This document shows, piece after piece, positions 49,877 to 54,358 of a stretch of 54,358 nucleotides of DNA. The DNA is from a virus, in IMG/VR virus record IMGVR_UViG_3300046703_000036, positions 1 through 54,358 of that record; one strand, written 5' to 3'. The notes beneath the pieces are model-generated. The model was given only the letters and a program-made list of their open reading frames with translations. It had not been told where the DNA came from and ran no database searches. The position numbers were made by a program, and so were the translations under genes. How positions within the stretch are numbered: the stretch's first letter is position 1; each line of letters begins with the position of its first letter.

Positions 49877-50087
49877 ACTCGACGTCATACACGACTTTTT
49901 AGCTCTCTATGAGTTGCCTATGTTTATCAGTGTCCCCGACGCCGGGGCTCTTATCGGGGTCTCAAGGAACGAAGCCTATAAGATGGCAAGAGACGGCCGA
50001 CTCCCGATCGTGCATGTCACCGGCCCCGGACGCAAGAGAATCATGGTTAACACACGCAAGTTTTTGGAATTATTGGAGGAATCATGA
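49809..50087 (+). CDS. Excisionase/MerR-like helix-turn-helix protein
   Basis: 92 residues with a strong SD (GGAGGAGG). FISVPDAGALIGVSRNEAYKMARDGRLPIVH is the HTH_17 pattern of excisionase-family DNA-binding proteins (~38-68), followed by RKRIMVNTRKFLELL. No integrase is present, so a regulatory rather than recombination role is likely. Confidence 0.72.
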   Translation: MSSMKKHFSEYLKERKITGDEIRLDVIHDFLALYELPMFISVPDAGALIGVSRNEAYKMARDGRLPIVHVTGPGRKRIMVNTRKFLELLEES

Positions 50088-50323
50088 CACTCAACGACGA
50101 AATAGAACAACTGAGAATCGAACCATATAAGCAAGACCGACAACTGCTTGTCAAGATCAAGGACATGCTCGAGGACAACGGGTTTAAGTCTACCTTTTTG
50201 GACACGACAATCTTTGAGCCCGCTAACTTAGTATTTAAAAAAGAGGAGAGCCCGATAACCGTCAAGATATTCCTATCGCGAGAGCTGCGAGGCTCTTTAA
50301 TCTTTGAGGGTTTGAAACGTTAA
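50084..50323 (+). CDS. Hypothetical protein, 79 aa
   Basis: ATG overlaps the preceding TGA. An alpha/beta-looking sequence with KDMLEDNGFKSTFLDTTIF and ITVKIFLSRELRGSLIF. No family recognised. Confidence 0.58.
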   Translation: MTLNDEIEQLRIEPYKQDRQLLVKIKDMLEDNGFKSTFLDTTIFEPANLVFKKEESPITVKIFLSRELRGSLIFEGLKR

Positions 50324-50338
50324 GGAGGTGAAAGAATT

Positions 50339-50461
50339 ATGGATAGGGTTGCTCAAGTTGCTCAAACGAGCGAAGCAGATACGAAATACCTATTGGACTT
50401 GATAGACGAAATCGAAGCACGACTCGAGAGAATCGAGATGAATAAGGGGTGGGGAAATTGA
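50339..50461 (+). CDS. Small helical protein, 40 aa
   Basis: AAGGAGGTG sits upstream of ATG 50339. Almost entirely helical (TKYLLDLIDEIEARLERIEM), likely a coiled coil. The stop overlaps the TTG start of the next gene. Function unknown. Confidence 0.5.
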   Translation: MDRVAQVAQTSEADTKYLLDLIDEIEARLERIEMNKGWGN

Positions 50462-50625
50462 CATTTGAAGACACAATAGGACTCGACGAATACGACTTTG
50501 TGTTCGTCACAACGATGGAAGACGACGACCGGATTCAAGTGATAATTCGCAAAAACAAACAAGACGTCGGCTTTTGTTTTATTAGCCGAACGATCTTAAA
50601 GGGGCTCGTAAAAGCTCCGAGGTGA
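50458..50625 (+). CDS. Hypothetical protein, 55 aa, TTG start
   Basis: TTG 50458 shares bases with the preceding stop (TTGA), behind GGGGTGGGG. Sequence DEYDFVFVTTMEDDDRIQVIIR... is alpha/beta-like. No family recognised. Confidence 0.48.
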   Translation: MTFEDTIGLDEYDFVFVTTMEDDDRIQVIIRKNKQDVGFCFISRTILKGLVKAPR

Positions 50626-50629
50626 GGAC

Positions 50630-51028
50630 ATGGACGACACACTCGCGGGGCCGATTATAGCGGCCAAACGCAAGGAATTAGACGACGCAGCGGACGAGAT
50701 TTTAAAGTTGTCCGAGGACATAGCTCGGGACGATCTTCTCGCAAGCGAGTTCAAGGATCAAATCGCACTTAAAGAGGCGACGATCCGGGTCGGCGTATCA
50801 ACGGCCATGAACAAGGAGACGGGGAGAGCCCGCTATCCTAACATTGACGCACAAAACGCCGAGACACTTATCGAGTTAGAGGACGAGATCGACTATTCAA
50901 CTATCAAGAACACGCTCCTCGACACGCTCTTGGGAATTGAGATCAAGAAGGCGAAGCGAACCCGGCTCGAGCAGAGAAGACACGACGTAAGAACAGAGGT
51001 CGAACTAACGGCCGCACTATTGAGGTGA
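50630..51028 (+). CDS. Coiled-coil hypothetical protein
   Basis: 132 residues from ATG 50630 (GAGGTGAG upstream). Long charged helices with heptad-like spacing. No recognised family; the sequence resembles small phage accessory proteins involved in single-strand annealing or recombination only in size. Confidence 0.58.
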   Translation: MDDTLAGPIIAAKRKELDDAADEILKLSEDIARDDLLASEFKDQIALKEATIRVGVSTAMNKETGRARYPNIDAQNAETLIELEDEIDYSTIKNTLLDTLLGIEIKKAKRTRLEQRRHDVRTEVELTAALLR

Positions 51029-51032
51029 AATA

Positions 51033-52004
51033 ATGGTTGATATAATAGAGAACAAGATCCCGACGGAGTTCGTCGGAGGATATATATTAGACAAATACGG
51101 CGTTGAGGTCGGGGAGCTATGCCGAGAAGCAAGGGCTCCCGAGGGGCTTATTATGAACCTCCTCATGTTCGGCCCCGACGCACTCGCCGACGCTTACCGG
51201 CTCGGATCTCCCGAAGTGGTCGAAGCAGCATGCAAGGTCTTTTACTCAAAGGCCGGAATACCCCGAGGAATCTTTTGGATGCGTCTCGATGACACAGTCT
51301 ATAAGCTTAGAGAGTCTATGAAGCAACCAGCATTTAAGGCGGTCGATGAATCGGAAGCATACGACGAAAGCTTCCCGATAACGACGATAGTGCCTAAAGA
51401 GTCGGCGGTTAAGATCCCCGGGCATAGGGCATCAAAAGGCAAGAAGCTAAGCAGCACGACTTTGGCGAAGCGAATGGTCACATCGCTCCATAACGATCAA
51501 AACAAAAAGAAGGGGCAAACGATCCGCCTAACGCCCGCGAGAGCTGCTCTTGCAGCCCGAGGGATCTCAGTCGACACGGTTCGGGCAAAGATGGGCGTCT
51601 CGACAAATATTGTCTACCCTCTATTTGATGGAATGGCCCCGTCGATTAAGAACGTCGATCTTATCAAGAGGGCCAAGAAAAATATGGCCGACTACTTGAT
51701 TAAAGACCTTGGCTTGCCGCTTGATCCTAGAGACGTGTTTAAGCTGAGGAATTTTGTTTGGGATGATAAAGCGTTCCGCTTTGTGCAACCGTCTAAAAAG
51801 AGCAAAGCGACGTCTATCGGCTTTGAGCCTTTGACTCCCGATGAGGCAAAGGTTCTCAGCGGGCAAATCAAAAAGAGCGAGTTGGACAAAATAACATGGT
51901 CTCCTCCGACTACGTTCAAACCCGACGTCGTTTATGTCTTTGACGACCCGGGAGACAAACTCGGCATATTGACCCGGATCAAGAATTGGTTTAAGGGGGA
52001 CTGA
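51033..52004 (+). CDS. Hypothetical protein, 323 aa
   Basis: The largest unassigned gene of the right half. The middle contains a possible helix-turn-helix (RLTPARAALAARGISVDTVRAKMGVS, ~165-190), with helical, basic regions around it. The C terminus ends KLGILTRIKNWFKG. It could be a replication or DNA-binding protein, but nothing identifies a catalytic site. GAGGTG precedes the ATG. Confidence 0.62.
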   Translation: MVDIIENKIPTEFVGGYILDKYGVEVGELCREARAPEGLIMNLLMFGPDALADAYRLGSPEVVEAACKVFYSKAGIPRGIFWMRLDDTVYKLRESMKQPAFKAVDESEAYDESFPITTIVPKESAVKIPGHRASKGKKLSSTTLAKRMVTSLHNDQNKKKGQTIRLTPARAALAARGISVDTVRAKMGVSTNIVYPLFDGMAPSIKNVDLIKRAKKNMADYLIKDLGLPLDPRDVFKLRNFVWDDKAFRFVQPSKKSKATSIGFEPLTPDEAKVLSGQIKKSELDKITWSPPTTFKPDVVYVFDDPGDKLGILTRIKNWFKGD

Positions 52005-52007
52005 AAT

Positions 52008-52136
52008 ATGGACGAGATAACCAAGTTTCAAGAGGCTTGTTTACTATTACTCGCGGCATTGCTATCGGCCCCGTTTGTTTTTGTGTGGGGCATTGCGACC
52101 GTGATTGATTGGATCGCTAAGAAGGCGGCAATATGA
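52008..52136 (+). CDS. Small membrane protein, 42 aa
   Basis: ATG 52008 after GGGGGAC; overlapping the next start. One hydrophobic segment (CLLLLAALLSAPFVFVWGIATV). Function unknown. Confidence 0.5.
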   Translation: MDEITKFQEACLLLLAALLSAPFVFVWGIATVIDWIAKKAAI

Positions 52137-52330
52137 CCCAAGAGGAAGTCTTCAACGTGCTTAAAGCGACACGGCGAGCACTCACAAAAGACGAGATCGC
52201 CGGAGTAATAGGTACGACCTCAAACAACGTCTCACAGAACCTTATTAGACTACGAAAAAGGCGCGAGGTTGAAGTGGTAAGAGGCCCGGGCAAATTCAGA
52301 TACACGCTCAAAGCCGGACTTAGGGACTAA
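52133..52330 (+). CDS. Small winged-helix DNA-binding protein
   Basis: 65 residues: VFNVLKATRRALTKDEIAGVIG, TSNNVSQNLIRLRKRREVEVVRG and a wing KFRYTLK match a MarR/TrmB-like winged helix. It overlaps the previous gene stop. Similar in layout to 40048. Confidence 0.66.
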   Translation: MTQEEVFNVLKATRRALTKDEIAGVIGTTSNNVSQNLIRLRKRREVEVVRGPGKFRYTLKAGLRD

Positions 52331-52335
52331 AGAGA

Positions 52336-52509
52336 ATGACAATCGACGAACTCCATGTCTTGGTCATAGCGTTAACAATAGGCGGCGCTTCGATGTTCAT
52401 AGGGGGCTCACTCATACTCAATACGGGAAACCTCATGGGCCTCGTCTTTATGACCTTTGGATTCGCCGTTCCTGTTCTAACGTTTGTGATTATGGAGAAC
52501 ACAAGATGA
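52336..52509 (+). CDS. Small two-helix membrane protein, 57 aa
   Basis: Two hydrophobic segments (VLVIALTIGGASMFIGGSLIL and LMGLVFMTFGFAVPVLTFVI). ATG 52336 after AAAGAGA. Overlaps the next start. Function unknown. Confidence 0.5.
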   Translation: MTIDELHVLVIALTIGGASMFIGGSLILNTGNLMGLVFMTFGFAVPVLTFVIMENTR

Positions 52510-52667
52510 GCGTAACGTATCTTTTAAGCGTCGCGATAAGTGGTTTATCATTTGGAGTCGGAGCTTACTTTGTCACATCAAAGCTGCTCTATGCGTTCTT
52601 ATTTATGGGCGTATCGCTCGCGGCCTTACTCTATGCGAAGCGCCTCGAGGAGGGTTTAATTGAATGA
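52506..52667 (+). CDS. Small membrane protein, 53 aa
   Basis: Two hydrophobic segments with a polar C terminus (AKRLEEGLIE). ATG overlaps the previous stop and the stop overlaps the next start. Probably works with its neighbour; function unknown. Confidence 0.5.
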   Translation: MSVTYLLSVAISGLSFGVGAYFVTSKLLYAFLFMGVSLAALLYAKRLEEGLIE

Positions 52668-52861
52668 CAAGTGGAGCAATGTCTAACTCAAACAAGTCGC
52701 GCAATTGGAGGGAGCGCAAGGTTCACGACGGTTATTTGCGCGTCACCATTTGGCTCGAGCCCGATTATGCTGCAAGACTCTCTCAGTATGCCTTTAAAGA
52801 GATGGTTCCCAAAGGAGTCGCGGCCGAGAAGCTCATTAAGAAGTGTTTGGAGGCTAAATGA
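52664..52861 (+). CDS. RHH-type DNA-binding protein, 65 aa
   Basis: A basic N-terminal arm leads to RVTIWLEPDYAARLSQYAFKEMVPKGVAAEKLIKKCL, the strand-helix-helix pattern. GAGGAGGG precedes the ATG. Stop overlaps the next ATG. Confidence 0.6.
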   Translation: MTSGAMSNSNKSRNWRERKVHDGYLRVTIWLEPDYAARLSQYAFKEMVPKGVAAEKLIKKCLEAK

Positions 52862-52956
52862 CTTTTATTGAACTTCTTGAATGGCTTGAGGAGCAAGGAG
52901 TACACATTAGAACGGTTTGCTTATGGTCTAAAGAAAAAGAAGGCGAAATAAAATGA
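52858..52956 (+). CDS. Tiny hypothetical protein, 32 aa
   Basis: ATG overlaps the previous stop. Ends with KEKEGEIK, whose DNA (AAAAAGAAGGCGAA) recurs at the end of the next gene and at the right window end. Function unknown. Confidence 0.42.
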   Translation: MTFIELLEWLEEQGVHIRTVCLWSKEKEGEIK

Positions 52957-53093
52957 CTAATTGTCCTAGATGCGGTCAAGAAATATTTACAACGCTTTCA
53001 TTAACTGATTGGGTGGGTAATACCATTATCCAGCCGTGTTGTTATAATTGTTACCAAGCGGAACGGGTAAGGCAAGAAAAAGAAGGCGAATAA
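52953..53093 (+). CDS. Small zinc ribbon protein, 46 aa
   Basis: CPRC (4-7) and CCYNC (29-33) form a ribbon. The 3' end AAAAGAAGGCGAATAA supplies the SD-like GAAGG for the next ATG. Codons look more A/T-rich than neighbours. Confidence 0.55.
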   Translation: MTNCPRCGQEIFTTLSLTDWVGNTIIQPCCYNCYQAERVRQEKEGE

Positions 53094-53378
53094 ATGACAG
53101 CCGGACAAGTATCAGCACAAGAAGGCAAGCAACGACACAAGGTAAAACATACGAGCGTCACACTCACAAGAGACCGCTATAATAAGGTCGTTGAATACGC
53201 AAGAGAGGAGAATATCTACATAACGCAAGCACTCGAGCGCATAGTAGACCAATACTTCGAGGTTAGACAAGGCTTTAAGGAACTTCAAGAAGCGTCAGAA
53301 GCGGAGTATAAGGCGAAGTTACGTCAGCGCGAGGCATGGCTAACTGACTATCTTAACAAGAGGCGACAAAATGAGTGA
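53094..53378 (+). CDS. RHH-type protein with coiled-coil tail
   Basis: 94 residues. HTSVTLTRDRYNKVVEYAREENIYITQALERIVDQYF fits an RHH fold at residues ~19-55; a charged helix follows. Overlaps the next gene by eight bases. Likely a DNA-binding regulator. Confidence 0.6.
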   Translation: MTAGQVSAQEGKQRHKVKHTSVTLTRDRYNKVVEYAREENIYITQALERIVDQYFEVRQGFKELQEASEAEYKAKLRQREAWLTDYLNKRRQNE

Positions 53379-54129
53379 CGGAGCATACACATACTTCCTT
53401 AAGAAGTATTTCGACGTTTGGAAAGACGAATGGAAGCTCGATTTAGACAAGGCCGACGTAAAGGTCATGCTCTTAAAGCCCGGTTACAATCCGAGTTGGA
53501 CTCGCGACAAGTTCGTCGAGCAGATCAAAAAGCATGAGATCAAGAAGGGCATGGTCAAGAAAAAGGTTCCGCAAGAGGTCAAACGCGATCCGCTTACATA
53601 TTTCAGTCATTGGACGACAGTGGACAAGACCGAGGAAGTTGAAATAGAAGTCCCAAACGGCTACGACGAAGGCGGCAAGAGCATCGGCCCGCTTGGCTCA
53701 TATCAAAGGCAGCAACGTTGTTTAAATGTATTTGACGAGTGGGAAGATTGGACGGTCACAACACTATATGCTAAAAAGGAGGCCGTCGGTTGGGGCATGG
53801 ACGACACGCTCGAGGAATACCCGAACAAAGCAACGTTAGTCGTCGGCTCAATGGTCTTCTATCTAAACAACGGGACGGACAAGAACTCAGTATTAATCAC
53901 TCACTGCGAACTTGGCCATAAATGCGAGAACGGATCGTTTAACATAGTGTTTAATCCCCGGGGAATCGCAAAAGCAAGCATCTTAAACGGCGACAAGAAG
54001 ACGCTCTTTGCGGATAGGGGCATTCATTGGACACAAGGTCGGGGATGTCGTAAAAAGAAAAGGGAGTATTCACCGGAAGCCATGGAAGACATTGAATTGG
54101 TGACATCGGCCGAACCTATCAAATATTAA
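53371..54129 (+). CDS. Hypothetical protein, 252 aa
   Basis: Starts at ATG 53371 overlapping the upstream stop. Residues 1-80 are basic and helical (KKYFDVWKDEWKLDLDKADVKVMLLKPGYN); residues ~85-250 are beta-rich with a few cysteines (HCELGHKCENGSF). The last 15 codons recur at 1-45 because of the terminal overlap. No recognised family. Confidence 0.65.
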   Translation: MSDGAYTYFLKKYFDVWKDEWKLDLDKADVKVMLLKPGYNPSWTRDKFVEQIKKHEIKKGMVKKKVPQEVKRDPLTYFSHWTTVDKTEEVEIEVPNGYDEGGKSIGPLGSYQRQQRCLNVFDEWEDWTVTTLYAKKEAVGWGMDDTLEEYPNKATLVVGSMVFYLNNGTDKNSVLITHCELGHKCENGSFNIVFNPRGIAKASILNGDKKTLFADRGIHWTQGRGCRKKKREYSPEAMEDIELVTSAEPIKY

Positions 54130-54336
54130 CACAAAACACGAATCATAAGCGAGTGATTTGTACAATACGACACAGATATTAGAACAACGCGAAAAGGACA
54201 CGGTGAGGAACTATGAGCATAAAGCGAAGGATTGACAACGAAATAGGCGAGATAGAGTTCGTTGTCTTTGTATTGTCGCTTGGCATAGTCGAGGCATACG
54301 ACTATCTTAAGAGCAAGGCAACGGGCAAGAAATGGA
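54085..54336 (+). repeat. Right copy of imperfect terminal direct repeat
   Basis: This is the partner of bases 1-250, identical for the first 127 bases and then diverged. Beyond it the two copies part completely: the right end runs into AGAAAAAGAAGGCGAATA, which also occurs at the end of the small gene at 52953-53093. That shared stretch may be where the assembler stopped. Confidence 0.9.
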
Positions 54337-54358
54337 TGTTAGAAAAAGAAGGCGAATA
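54213..54358 (+). CDS. Second allele of the small membrane protein (partial, lacks stop)
   Basis: 48 codons homologous to 128-289: MSIKRRIDNEIG, a hydrophobic segment, EAYDYLKSKATGK, then a different C terminus (WMLEKEGE). The window ends in TA, so a TAA stop is probably cut. The hydrophobic segment is the most diverged part. It supports strain variation across the contig junction. Confidence 0.7.
   Translation, partial: MSIKRRIDNEIGEIEFVVFVLSLGIVEAYDYLKSKATGKKWMLEKEGE

Noticed and set aside
49809-50087. Excisionase implying an integration module
   Set aside because: The helix-turn-helix resembles excisionases, but no integrase or attachment site was found, so temperate integration is not supported.

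Overview
This window is an essentially complete genome, or a full-length circular or terminally redundant contig, of a tailed double-stranded DNA virus (class Caudoviricetes). The host is most likely archaeal. The virion genes are diagnostic: HK97-type portal, prohead protease and major capsid protein, head-tail connectors, tail tube, a frameshifting tail chaperone pair, a 1034-residue tape measure, distal tail proteins, terminase and an SPP1-gp7/Mu-gpF-type protein. There is no tail sheath, so the morphology should be siphovirus-like. An archaeal host is inferred from A/T-rich TATA-like boxes placed for archaeal initiation (some giving leaderless starts), T-rich termination sites, a tRNA-like gene with an apparent intron in the anticodon loop, a VapB-type protein resembling an archaeal antitoxin family, and many tiny CxxC and ribbon-helix-helix proteins. 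The host genus cannot be read from the sequence; an anaerobic euryarchaeon is a guess.

All credible genes lie on the + strand and are tightly packed, with many ATGA/TAATG overlaps and strong GGAGGT-like ribosome binding sites. Layout: 1-1628, small early-type genes that continue the block at the right end; 1629-1922, a structured intergenic region with a promoter; 1923-6304, portal, prohead protease with a nested scaffold-like gene, and major capsid protein; 6347-15990, an unusually long block of decoration, adhesin and fibre-like proteins built from repeatedly duplicated beta domains; 16003-20926, head-tail connectors, tail terminator, tail tube and tail chaperones; 20939-32312, tape measure, distal tail, tail-tip hydrolase/lectin and two beta-helix spikes; 32328-33222, small membrane proteins that may form a lysis cassette; 34057-37251, HNH and GIY-YIG-like nucleases and a first ParB-plus-partner cassette; 37256-38403, small membrane and Cys-rich proteins; 38430-38586, the tRNA-like gene; 38829-39836, a paralogue of the tail-tip hydrolase/lectin; 40048-45909, small terminase, a large terminase split into two genes, a papain-like protease, two cysteine-cluster proteins and the head morphogenesis protein; 45902-54358, small zinc proteins, a PD-(D/E)XK nuclease, a second ParB-plus-partner cassette and many small regulators.

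The two window ends overlap: bases 1-127 are identical to 54085-54211, and the next 123 bases are homologous but diverged. The molecule therefore closes on itself, and the two ends represent two alleles of one locus. No DNA polymerase, primase, helicase, integrase or methyltransferase is recognisable, so replication probably relies on the host or on unrecognised genes.

The most notable observations are: a papain-like protease and its upstream neighbour that can be translated intact only from ATA or ATT start codons; a classic A-AAA-AAG -1 frameshift site with a downstream hairpin between the tail chaperone genes; a terminase large subunit split by a 54-residue zinc-finger gene; a scaffold-like gene nested in the protease gene; paired Shine-Dalgarno-masking hairpins after the capsid gene; and a beta-domain reused in at least five virion proteins.
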